Positions 1 to 5,818 of a DNA stretch of 8,262 nucleotides are shown here, one piece after another (the stretch's first letter is position 1; each line of letters starts with the position of its first letter). The stretch is from Methylomonas sp. Its GTDB lineage: Bacteria > Pseudomonadota > Gammaproteobacteria > Methylococcales > Methylomonadaceae. The stretch spans positions 1 to 8,262 of the forward strand of contig JAQTYP010000136.1 of the NCBI GenBank assembly GCA_028688235.1, in the 5' to 3' direction. A program made the position numbers and the translations under genes. A model generated the notes under the pieces. It saw nothing but the letters and a program-made list of their open reading frames with translations, made no database searches and had not been told where the DNA came from.

Positions 1-1577
1 ATGGCATGCAAAGTTGGCTGCTGGGCAGCGGCAAGCATGGCCTCCGCTTCCGGCAACAGTTGCGACCAATTTCGTTGCCAGCGGCGCAAGTTGGCGCTGA
101 AAAACCACGCCAAGCTCAAAGTCGGCGCATCATTGCCGGCTTGAGCCAGTGCCAGGGCCATGGCGGCATGATTGTCGGCGGCGTGGTCTTCCCCCAAAAA
201 ATGCAGGCTCCAGGCCGACTGTCCCAAGGTAATGGCGGCAATTTGCGATCCGCCCAAGGATTGCACCGGATCTGGCGGATCGAACGGCCGGATTGGAATA
301 CGGTTCAGCGCGGCCAGCGATTCGGTAAATTCGCCGGCGAAAAACGCGCTGTGGCCCAATAACCAATAGGCGCGGTGCAATTGCCAGTCCTCGTGTTCAT
401 GATTTAGGCAAAAATCCACCAGCTCCCGTGCCAACGGCAGCGAGGCCACTTGCCCCTGAAAAGCATCCGCGCCAGCCCAGGCGATAAAGCGTTGCAAAAA
501 ACCGTCCTTGTCTGGCGGTGCAGGGTGGGATTCGGCCGCTGGCTGGGCAAAGGTCGCCGCCAACTGTTCCAGCCGCTCCACTTCGCCTTGCCATAACATT
601 TCTTCAGTGCCGGCGGACAGAAAATTTTGCCGCGCTTCTTGGCAATAACGCTGCACCAAGGCAATTTCCCAGCGCTCGGCGGAGCGGCGCGCGGCGTCCA
701 GCCAGACCCGGGCTGCAGTTTGATGCTGCCCGGAACGGGTTAGATGCCAAGCCAGCATTTCCGGGCGCTGACGGACGCTTTCCGGGAAATGTTCACACAT
801 CGCCGTTGCCGCTTCGGCGTGTAAGCGGTCCTGCTCGCCGCTGTCCGAACGACCATTGTCCAATAAAGCAAGAAAATCCTGCTTGCCAGCGCCGTCCAGT
901 TCCACGCCCAGATCGTCACGCAAACGCTTTTGGTAATAGTCCAAACCGATAGCCGCTTCCGCCCGCCGGCCGTCCAATAATTGCAATTGCATCAGTTGCC
1001 GGCGGATGTCGGCATCCCAGGGCGACAATTCCGCGCAACGTTGCCAAGCTTGCTCGGCCCCTATCCAATCGCCTCCGCGCTGCAAACCGGCTGCCAAATG
1101 TTTGAAAACCGCCAACGCCTGTTCCCGGCAGAGCTGACGCTGGTGAGCCAACCAATCTTCCAAAAGTTGAAATTCCTCGTCGTAACCGCTCAGCAATTCG
1201 CCGCCGAACCATTGTTCGGCGCAATGCAGATTGTGGCGATTGGCCGGTTGTTTAAGCAGCTGGCGCAGCTCGAGCCAATCGATTTGCAGTGGATATTGGG
1301 CATGTAAACCGACCTGTTGTCGCTCCGCCAGCAACGGCGACACTCCGTTCAAATCGAGCGAATGGTTGATGTGATACACCATGCGCCGCAATTTGGCTCG
1401 GGCCGGTTCGCCGCCCAGTGCCGGCCAGAAACGCGCCGCCAGAAAATCGCGTGTTTGCGGACGGTTTTCGATCACCAGAAAAAACAGTAAAGCCCGCGCC
1501 TTGCGGTAAGCAGGCGGTGCCAACGGCGAGAAACGCGGCTCGCCGAGCAAATGTAGGCGAAGTTTGTCGGAATGCAT
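1..1577 (-). CDS. BTAD-domain transcriptional regulator with TPR-like region (partial, C-terminus off window)
   Basis: A single uninterrupted minus-strand frame runs from ATG at 1577 to the left edge (525 codons, no stop), so only the N-terminal part is visible. Residues 5-75 resemble the winged-helix DNA-binding domain of AfsR/DnrI-type (SARP) regulators: an LRLHLLGEPRF strand, then helices ending in KLRRMVYHINHSL. Residues 100-227 fit the bacterial transcriptional activator domain (BTAD), with GELLSGYDEEF, an alpha-helical repeat and the closing YYQKRLRDDLGVEL. From about residue 250 the protein is helical and TPR-like (RPEMLAWHLTRSGQ...AARVWLDAARRSAER), like the segment that follows the ATPase in LuxR/AfsR-type regulators, but no Walker A/B ATPase lies between. 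An in-frame TGA lies a short way upstream of the ATG, which fixes the start closely; a TTG nine bases upstream is the only alternative I saw. No strong Shine-Dalgarno is present. The domains are inferred from motifs; target genes are unknown. Confidence 0.85.
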   Translation of the reverse strand, partial: MHSDKLRLHLLGEPRFSPLAPPAYRKARALLFFLVIENRPQTRDFLAARFWPALGGEPARAKLRRMVYHINHSLDLNGVSPLLAERQQVGLHAQYPLQIDWLELRQLLKQPANRHNLHCAEQWFGGELLSGYDEEFQLLEDWLAHQRQLCREQALAVFKHLAAGLQRGGDWIGAEQAWQRCAELSPWDADIRRQLMQLQLLDGRRAEAAIGLDYYQKRLRDDLGVELDGAGKQDFLALLDNGRSDSGEQDRLHAEAATAMCEHFPESVRQRPEMLAWHLTRSGQHQTAARVWLDAARRSAERWEIALVQRYCQEARQNFLSAGTEEMLWQGEVERLEQLAATFAQPAAESHPAPPDKDGFLQRFIAWAGADAFQGQVASLPLARELVDFCLNHEHEDWQLHRAYWLLGHSAFFAGEFTESLAALNRIPIRPFDPPDPVQSLGGSQIAAITLGQSAWSLHFLGEDHAADNHAAMALALAQAGNDAPTLSLAWFFSANLRRWQRNWSQLLPEAEAMLAAAQQPTLHA

Positions 1578-1609
1578 TGCTATCAAGTCATGAGTGGGAC
1601 ATCGCTGTC

Positions 1610-1615
1610 ATTTTA
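1610..1615 (-). promoter_or_regulatory. Possible -10 box for the BTAD regulator
   Basis: On the minus strand the hexamer TAAAAT lies 33 bases before the regulator's ATG. No good -35 hexamer stands at 17 bases; TGACA-like sequence occurs about 19 bases upstream. Two direct copies of CTGTCATT (1605-1612 and 1634-1641, plus-strand reading) flank this site, and the first overlaps the box. The call rests on one hexamer and is weak. Confidence 0.2.
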
Positions 1616-1812
1616 GCCGAAGCCCTTGCGACACTGTCATTAAGGAACGTGCATGAAGTAACTTTTCAAAATCGGAAAGCTGGTTCGGTGGCGCGATTGA
1701 CAGGTGTCGAGAAGAGGTTGGAGCGAGGGGGAATAAACAAGGTAATAACTTGATTTATATGCCCTCTCCCAAATGGATTCTGTTTTGACTTTTACGACAA
1801 TCTTCGATAGGG

Positions 1813-1824
1813 AATAGCGCTATT
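1813..1824. repeat. Perfect 12-base palindrome behind yheT
   Basis: AATAGCGCTATT is self-complementary and sits three bases beyond the yheT stop codon. As RNA it could form only a stem of about four pairs with a small loop, and no T-run follows on the minus strand, so it is not a convincing intrinsic terminator. It could be a protein-binding palindrome or chance. Confidence 0.3.
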
Positions 1825-1827
1825 GAC

Positions 1828-2820
1828 TTAGCTCTTGCAGTTCAATAGAAATGCGGATATACGCTTGTCCAGCCAGTAATCTAATCCGGCCGAAGGATAT
1901 TCGCCGACGAATCCGACATGACCGCCACCGCTATAGATCTCGAGCGTCACCTCTGGGGTGAGTTCGCTGGCGTCGGGTAATACAACACTCGTCATAAAAG
2001 GATCGTCTTTGGCGTGTATCAACAAAGTCGGCACCTTGATCCCCGGCAAATACTGACGGGAACTGGAGCGCTCGTAATAATCATGCACATCCTTGAAACC
2101 ATGCAGTGGCGCGACGACTCTGTCATCGTATTGCCAAAAAGAACGAATGGCTGACAGATCGCCCAATTGCCGCAATTTTTCCGCTTCTTCGTCAAGGCCT
2201 ATGCGATCTAAATAGTGCTTTTTATAGTCGATATAGTGTTTGAGTTCCTTTAACAACTGTCGTCGGTAAATTCTGGAGAATCCGCGATCCAGCTTGCTTG
2301 CACAAGGGGCCAGCAGCAACGGCACGCAAATCGCCGCGGCTGCAAACAAAGACAAGTTGCCACCTTGTTCCCCCAGCCATTTCAATAGTACATTGCCGCC
2401 TATGGAAAATCCGACAGCGGCCAATGCGGATTCAGGATGACGCTTGCGTACGGTTTGATAAACGAAATTTATGTCCTCGGTTTCGCCTGAATGATAGCTA
2501 CGCGCCAAACGATTGGGCTCGCCGCTGCATCCGCGGAAATTCATCGCCACGCTGGTAAAACCTTGCCAAGCTAAAGCTTGTTGCAGGCCCAGGATATAAC
2601 CGGAGTTCGAACTGCCGGATAAGCCGTGCAACAAGATGGCGATGACTTTCGAGTCCGATTCGCACCAATCCAGGTCGATAAAATCGCCGTCCGGCGTGTA
2701 TAGACGTTCTCGCCGCCGCTTCAGCGGCAAAGGCTTGCGTAACAAAGCCGGATACAGGGTTTGCAAATGGGGATTGTTCAACCACCAGACGGGTTTAAAA
2801 TGACAATGAATCAAGGGCAT
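1828..2820 (-). CDS. yheT: YheT-family alpha/beta hydrolase
   Basis: This is a complete 330-residue protein of the YheT/UPF0017 branch of alpha/beta hydrolases, a typical family length. The family signature NPHLQTL is at residues 16-22. The oxyanion-loop motif HGLSG is at 65-69, the nucleophile elbow GFSIGG puts Ser139 at the catalytic position, HAKDDPF at 269-275 supplies the acid (Asp272 or Asp273), and GGGHVGF places His301. All three members of the Ser-Asp-His triad are therefore present. Family members are predicted esterases/lipases of poorly known substrate; I see no signal peptide, so it is probably cytoplasmic. The gene stands alone, diverging from cbpA across 98 bases. The ATG at 2820 has only a weak GAGAA upstream. 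Family assignment is firm; the natural substrate is unknown. Confidence 0.92.
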   Translation of the reverse strand: MPLIHCHFKPVWWLNNPHLQTLYPALLRKPLPLKRRRERLYTPDGDFIDLDWCESDSKVIAILLHGLSGSSNSGYILGLQQALAWQGFTSVAMNFRGCSGEPNRLARSYHSGETEDINFVYQTVRKRHPESALAAVGFSIGGNVLLKWLGEQGGNLSLFAAAAICVPLLLAPCASKLDRGFSRIYRRQLLKELKHYIDYKKHYLDRIGLDEEAEKLRQLGDLSAIRSFWQYDDRVVAPLHGFKDVHDYYERSSSRQYLPGIKVPTLLIHAKDDPFMTSVVLPDASELTPEVTLEIYSGGGHVGFVGEYPSAGLDYWLDKRISAFLLNCKS

Positions 2821-2858
2821 GATTATTCTCGTGCGGATTCGACAAAAAACGGCAGGAT

Positions 2859-2864
2859 ATTCTA
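2859..2864 (-). promoter_or_regulatory. Possible -10 box for yheT
   Basis: TAGAAT on the minus strand lies about 40 bases before the yheT start, in the 98-base divergent gap shared with cbpA. No clear -35 partner is visible at 16-18 bases. I found no sigma-32-type heat-shock promoter for cbpA in this gap; a TTGTTC-16-TAAAAT pair on the plus strand at 2774-2801 lies inside the yheT coding sequence and is also only a weak candidate. Confidence 0.2.
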
Positions 2865-2907
2865 TTTTTATGCACTAGCCGACTCTACAAACCGCGACAG
2901 CCAGCGC

Positions 2908-2914
2908 AAGGGGG
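2908..2914 (+). promoter_or_regulatory. Ribosome binding site that fixes the TTG start of cbpA
   Basis: AAGGGGG ends four bases before TTG at 2919. There is no in-frame ATG between the preceding sequence and the J-domain, whose conserved start (QYKDYYQTLGV) begins at the second codon. Both the purine run and the domain boundary point to TTG as the true start. Confidence 0.7.
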
Positions 2915-2918
2915 ATCA

Positions 2919-3875
2919 TTGCAGTACAAGGATTATTACCAGACGCTGGGCGTCAAGCGCGATGCTTCGTTAGACGAAATCAAAAAAGCTTTCCGCAAGC
3001 TGGCCCGCAAATATCATCCTGACGTTTCCAAAGAACCTAATGCGGAAGCTAGGATGAAGGAAATCAACGAGGCCTATACCGTGCTGTCGGACACCGAAAA
3101 ACGCGCCGCTTACGACCAACTGGGCCAGAGTTACCGGCCCGGGCAGGAATTCAGGCCGCCGCCTAACTGGGACGCCGGCTTCGAATTTTCAGGCCGCGGT
3201 TTCAATCCCGGTGAGGCGGCCGAATTCAGCGATTTTTTCGCCGAATTGTTCGGGAATATGCGCGGCCAATCCGGAGCGGGCGGTTTTTACACTCGCGACA
3301 GGTTCAATGCCCGCGGCGAAGATCATCACGCCAAAGTCATGCTGGATCTCGAAGACAGCTTTAGCGGCGCATCCCGCCAAATTGCCTTACGGGTACCGCG
3401 AACCGATGCGCAAGGCCGGCTTCAACTCGATAACAGATTATTGAATGTCAGGATTCCCAAGGGCGTTTATGAAGGCCAGATCATTCGTCTGACCGGTCAG
3501 GGGGCTTCCGGCATGGGTAGCGGGCAAGCAGGCGATTTATTGCTGGAGGTTTGTTTTAATCCCCATCCTCGCTTCAAGATCGATGGCCGTAATCTGCGTT
3601 TGAGTCTGCCCGTTACACCTTGGGAAGCCGTATTGGGCGCCATGATCACTATCGACCTCATAGACGCCAGCCTGAAAGTACGGATACCGGAAGGCACGCA
3701 AAGCGGCCGGCAATTACGCCTGGTGGGAAAAGGCATTCCCGCCAACCCGCCGGGCGATTTGATACTGGATATACAGGTGGTCTTGCCGCCTGCCGATAGC
3801 GAAAAGGCCAAACAGTTATACAGAACCATGGCAAAGGAATTGGCGTTCGACCCCCGCTCCCCTTCTAGGAGATAG
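2919..3875 (+). CDS. cbpA: DnaJ-like co-chaperone CbpA
   Basis: This 318-residue protein is a class II (zinc-finger-less) J-protein, close to the roughly 306 residues of E. coli CbpA. The J-domain spans about residues 3-70 with the essential HPD tripeptide at 33-35, which stimulates DnaK ATPase. A Gly/Phe-rich linker covers about 71-125 (GFEFSGRGFNPGE, ELFGNMRGQ). Two beta-sandwich substrate-binding domains follow (about 135-215 and 216-290), with the usual VRIPKGVYEGQIIRLTGQG and VRIPEGTQSGRQLRLVGKG motifs. There are no CxxCxGxG repeats, which separates it from DnaJ. CbpA in E. coli also binds nucleoid DNA; whether this one does cannot be seen. The start is TTG with AAGGGGG upstream. It is the first gene of an operon: the stop is three bases from cbpM, and the cbpM ribosome binding site lies inside its last codons. 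Confidence 0.94.
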   Translation: MQYKDYYQTLGVKRDASLDEIKKAFRKLARKYHPDVSKEPNAEARMKEINEAYTVLSDTEKRAAYDQLGQSYRPGQEFRPPPNWDAGFEFSGRGFNPGEAAEFSDFFAELFGNMRGQSGAGGFYTRDRFNARGEDHHAKVMLDLEDSFSGASRQIALRVPRTDAQGRLQLDNRLLNVRIPKGVYEGQIIRLTGQGASGMGSGQAGDLLLEVCFNPHPRFKIDGRNLRLSLPVTPWEAVLGAMITIDLIDASLKVRIPEGTQSGRQLRLVGKGIPANPPGDLILDIQVVLPPADSEKAKQLYRTMAKELAFDPRSPSRR

Positions 3876-3878
3876 CCC

Positions 3879-4187
3879 ATGCACGGTACAGAGCTAATGA
3901 TTACGGCAATGGTTGAAGAAACCTATCTGACGCTGGAACAAGTCGCCGCTTTGTGTGCTGTCGAGCCCGACTGGGTATTGCGACATATCGAGGACGGCTT
4001 ATTATCGGCGGCAAAACTGGAAAGCGGTGACTGGTATTTTTCGGCACTGGAGTTGACTCGCGCCAGACGCATGGTGACGATAGAACGCAATTTCGAAGCC
4101 TTGCCTGAACTAGCAGCCCTAGTGGCCGACATGCAGGAAGAATTGGATAGTTTGCGGCGTCAATTGCGTTATTTCACGAAAAACTAG
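3879..4187 (+). CDS. cbpM: Chaperone modulator CbpM
   Basis: The 102-residue product matches the length of E. coli CbpM (about 101). It has a MerR-like helical fold (LTLEQVAALCAVEPDWVLRHIEDGLL), then WYFSALELTRARRMVTIERNFEA and a C-terminal heptad-like helix (LPELAALVADMQEELDSLRRQL). CbpM proteins bind the J-domain of CbpA and block its action with DnaK, and its position directly behind cbpA supports this. AGGAG at 3867-3871, seven bases before the ATG at 3879, favours this start over the internal ATGs at 3897 and 3909. Those would give shorter proteins that still hold the conserved core, so the first six to ten residues are the least certain part. Gap to cbpA: three bases; to the protease: two. 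Confidence 0.9.
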   Translation: MHGTELMITAMVEETYLTLEQVAALCAVEPDWVLRHIEDGLLSAAKLESGDWYFSALELTRARRMVTIERNFEALPELAALVADMQEELDSLRRQLRYFTKN

Positions 4188-4189
4188 CC

Positions 4190-5149
4190 ATGTCCGGACC
4201 GCTTCCGTGGCATCCTCATCAATGGCGTAACCGCATACAATCGGTATTACTGATCATGCTGATGCTGGGCATTAGCAGCTTGGTCGGCAGGATGTTGCTG
4301 GGCGTTATGGGGCTCTGGCTGGCCTTCGTCGGAGCCTTGTTGGTGCTATCGATCGAGCCGGCCGCCACATGGCGCATTACCTTACGTCTTTACCGAGCCC
4401 GCCCTATCTCTCCCTACGAAGCTCCCGAGCTATGGTTTATCACGAAGACGCTGGCCGAACGCGCACAGTTACCGGCCATACCGTTGTTGTATTACATTCC
4501 GAGTTCGATGATCAACGCCTTTGCTGTGGGTCACCGCCAACATGCCGCTATCGCATTGACCGATGGTCTGCTGACCCAACTGACTTTGCGCGAACTCAGC
4601 GGGGTTTTAGGCCATGAAATTGCTCATATAGCTCATGACGATTTACGCGTCATGGGATTGGCCGATTACATCAGCCGATTGACCAATCTGTTTTCCATGG
4701 CCGGACAATTCATGCTGTTGTTGTCGTTGCCGGTATTGTTTATCGAGAGCTACGACATCCACATCAATCTACTTTCGATGTTGCTATTGTTGTTTTCGCC
4801 GCAATTATCCGTATTGGCTCAGCTCGGATTATCCAGGATACGCGAATATGACGCCGATCAAAAATCGGCCATGTTGACGGGCGATCCATTGGCCTTGGCT
4901 TATGCGCTGGCAAGAATAAAACGAGGTAGCCGCTCTTGGGTGGAAATTTTATTGCCGGGCTGGGGAAATCCGCAGCCTTCATGGCTGCGGAGCCATCCAT
5001 CGACTGAAGAACGCATCGAACGTTTACAGGAATATGCGCGGAGTTTCGCCTATGTGAAATCGCCAATGGCCTCCGATTTACCTCCGGGCACCATCGCCAG
5101 GGCCGTTCTGGGTCCGCCGCGATGGCGCATCGGTGGCTATTGGTATTGA
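4190..5149 (+). CDS. HtpX-like M48 family membrane zinc metalloprotease
   Basis: This is a 319-residue integral membrane protease. Two hydrophobic segments near the N-terminus (about 18-34 and 37-55) are followed by the catalytic zinc motif HEIAH at 142-146 (His142 and His146 bind zinc, Glu143 is catalytic) and the third zinc ligand, Glu219, in REYDAD. Two further membrane segments (about 165-187 and 189-212) lie between, as in HtpX. The C-terminal HPSTEERIERL (269-279) is a standard M48 feature. HtpX degrades damaged membrane proteins in partnership with FtsH; by family resemblance this one should act at the inner membrane with a cytoplasmic active site. I leave out the symbol because M48B paralogues are common. 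No clear Shine-Dalgarno precedes the ATG, which starts two bases after the cbpM stop, so translational coupling is likely. I see no intrinsic terminator after it. Confidence 0.9.
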   Translation: MSGPLPWHPHQWRNRIQSVLLIMLMLGISSLVGRMLLGVMGLWLAFVGALLVLSIEPAATWRITLRLYRARPISPYEAPELWFITKTLAERAQLPAIPLLYYIPSSMINAFAVGHRQHAAIALTDGLLTQLTLRELSGVLGHEIAHIAHDDLRVMGLADYISRLTNLFSMAGQFMLLLSLPVLFIESYDIHINLLSMLLLLFSPQLSVLAQLGLSRIREYDADQKSAMLTGDPLALAYALARIKRGSRSWVEILLPGWGNPQPSWLRSHPSTEERIERLQEYARSFAYVKSPMASDLPPGTIARAVLGPPRWRIGGYWY

Positions 5150-5306
5150 GATAACATGCTGTGGAAAACGTAGCTGGCCGTGTGGTGATTCGGGGCAGAT
5201 GTCGAACAAAAATTCCGCCGCCTACAGGGGGTAATCAGGCGTTATGCAAGAAGAGCCCACGAACAGGTTGCTTTTGCCGTGCTTTTTGGGTAATACCTTG
5301 GTATGT

Positions 5307-5429
5307 CTATGATGTTTCTATATTTTCGACTGTAACGCCTGAAATATCTTTATCGGCCGGCAAGAAAAAAAACAATGCCCCAAAAGCAGCTAACGTTAAT
5401 AAAACATTAAAAGCTTTAATTCTAATCAT
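5307..5429 (-). CDS. Small single-pass membrane protein, 40 residues, unknown
   Basis: A minus-strand frame starts at ATG 5429 and stops with TAG at 5307-5309. AGGTGA (5435-5440) is a full match to the anti-Shine-Dalgarno core, five bases before the ATG, which is the best argument that it is translated. The peptide has a basic N-terminus (MIRIK), a hydrophobic run from about residue 7 to 24 (FNVLLTLAAFGALFFFLP) and an acidic, polar tail (DKDISGVTVENIETS). This fits a single membrane helix with the N-terminus inside and the tail in the periplasm, or an uncleaved signal anchor; there is no lipobox cysteine. It is convergent with the M48 gene. I do not recognise the family. A 93-codon plus-strand frame overlaps it but has GTG, no ribosome site and low-complexity composition. 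Function unknown; a toxin-like peptide is possible but unsupported. Confidence 0.55.
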   Translation of the reverse strand: MIRIKAFNVLLTLAAFGALFFFLPADKDISGVTVENIETS

Positions 5430-5461
5430 TGGCCTCACCTAAATTTGTCGTTTTTATGAAG

Positions 5462-5514
5462 GGCTTCGCAATTTATCCGCCGGCTCATGTGCGCCGGCAT
5501 TTCAGACAGAAGCC
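5462..5514. repeat. Nested inverted repeat / possible leader hairpin
   Basis: An outer pair GGCTTC (5462-5467) and GAAGCC (5509-5514) encloses an inner pair GCCGGC (5479-5484) and GCCGGC (5493-5498) around an eight-base loop. On the minus strand this would form an RNA stem with an internal loop, ending 32 bases before the ATG of the 40-residue membrane peptide. It could be a regulatory leader or a chance GC-rich repeat. It matches no riboswitch that I know. Confidence 0.4.
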
Positions 5515-5524
5515 GCATGTATGG

Positions 5525-5755
5525 TTAAGCGATTAGCGTGCCAAATAATTCACGCAATCCGGGAAAATTTTCGAAAAATGCAAGCTCTTCGCTCGATTTG
5601 ACATTAAAACAATATAACCAACTGTTTTTTCAGGCATTAGGATCGGGTAATTTGAGATGCGATTCATCAATCTGGCTGATAAACGCCATGGGGAAAGAAC
5701 GCTTTTGAACAGGCGCACGGCCAGGACGGCTTTGGGCGGCCGTTATTGGTGACTG
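5525..5755 (-). pseudogene. Possible remnant of a small gene with an in-frame TGA
   Basis: One minus-strand frame reads 41 codons, a TGA (5630-5632), then 34 codons to TAA (5525-5527). Both parts look protein-like: the first ends MAFISQIDESHLKLPDPNA and the second contains SSEELAFFENFPGLRELF. The TGA is followed by a run of six A on the minus strand. A second frame is open from a GTG at 5718 to 5533 without a break (61 residues), yet its composition is less convincing. Neither has a ribosome binding site, and I recognise no family. It may be a decayed gene, or chance open frames in AT-rich DNA. Confidence 0.22.
5526..5544 (-). promoter_or_regulatory. Candidate sigma-54 promoter for the small membrane peptide
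   Basis: On the minus strand TTGGCACGCTAATCGCT has the GG and GC dinucleotides ten bases apart, as the -24/-12 class requires, and a perfect TTGGCACG half; the -12 half is TCGCT rather than TTGCT. Transcription would begin near 5518, placing the nested hairpin in the leader of the peptide at 5429. No activator binding site is evident, and the same bases end one of the remnant frames, so coincidence is possible. Confidence 0.3.
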
Positions 5756-5757
5756 TC

Positions 5758-5800
5758 AAGCCCTGACAGAGCTGACAAAAGTGTCATCTCTGTCAGGCTT
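5758..5800. terminator. Long palindrome downstream of speE, terminator-like without a U-tract
   Basis: The arms AAGCCCTGACAGAG (5758-5771) and CTCTGTCAGGCTT (5788-5800) pair with one bulged base. An inner pair TGACA/TGTCA encloses an AAAG loop, giving about 18 pairs in total. It lies 18 bases after the speE stop, where a terminator is expected. Neither strand carries a T-run after the stem, so it is not a classical intrinsic terminator; it may protect the 3' end of the message or be a repeat element. Confidence 0.5.
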
Positions 5801-5818
5801 GGAGGCTCGCGTTCCGGG

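Larger units (their letters stand above)
5430..5818. other. Gene-poor interval between the small membrane peptide and speE
   Basis: This 389-base stretch has no convincing intact gene. From left to right it contains a nested inverted repeat (5462-5514), a sigma-54-like box on the minus strand (5526-5544), two competing minus-strand frames that may be a gene remnant (5525-5755), and a long palindrome behind speE (5758-5800). It is locally AT-rich around 5545-5640. I see no tRNA, insertion sequence or riboswitch consensus. Confidence 0.6.

Noticed and set aside
6..1307. Plus-strand open frames (6-362, 518-952, 981-1307) opposite the left-hand regulator
   Set aside because: The minus-strand frame is continuous for 525 codons with recognisable winged-helix and BTAD motifs; the plus-strand frames are low-complexity, Arg/Pro/Gln-rich shadows.
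1418..1753. Plus-strand frame of 111 codons crossing the regulator start
   Set aside because: Most of it is antisense to the regulator, it has no ribosome site, and its composition is not protein-like.
2761..2973. Plus-strand 70-codon frame spanning the yheT-cbpA gap
   Set aside because: It overlaps the starts of both yheT and the J-domain of cbpA, both of which have strong family evidence.
5293..5304. ATACCTTGGTAT inverted repeat after the small peptide as a terminator
   Set aside because: Five pairs with a two-base loop and no U-run cannot be supported as a terminator.
5161..5442. Plus-strand 93-codon frame after the M48 protease
   Set aside because: It has a GTG start without a Shine-Dalgarno, a Lys/Asn-rich run that is antisense to the hydrophobic helix of the small peptide, and no recognisable motif.
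5450..5528. Plus-strand 26-codon frame starting MKGFAIYPP
   Set aside because: It has no ribosome binding site and the reading coincides with the nested inverted repeat.
5600..5632. Selenocysteine read-through at the TGA of the possible remnant
   Set aside because: The only stem after the TGA is six A/T-rich pairs with an 11-base loop; it lacks the features of a bacterial SECIS element, and no selenoprotein family is recognisable.
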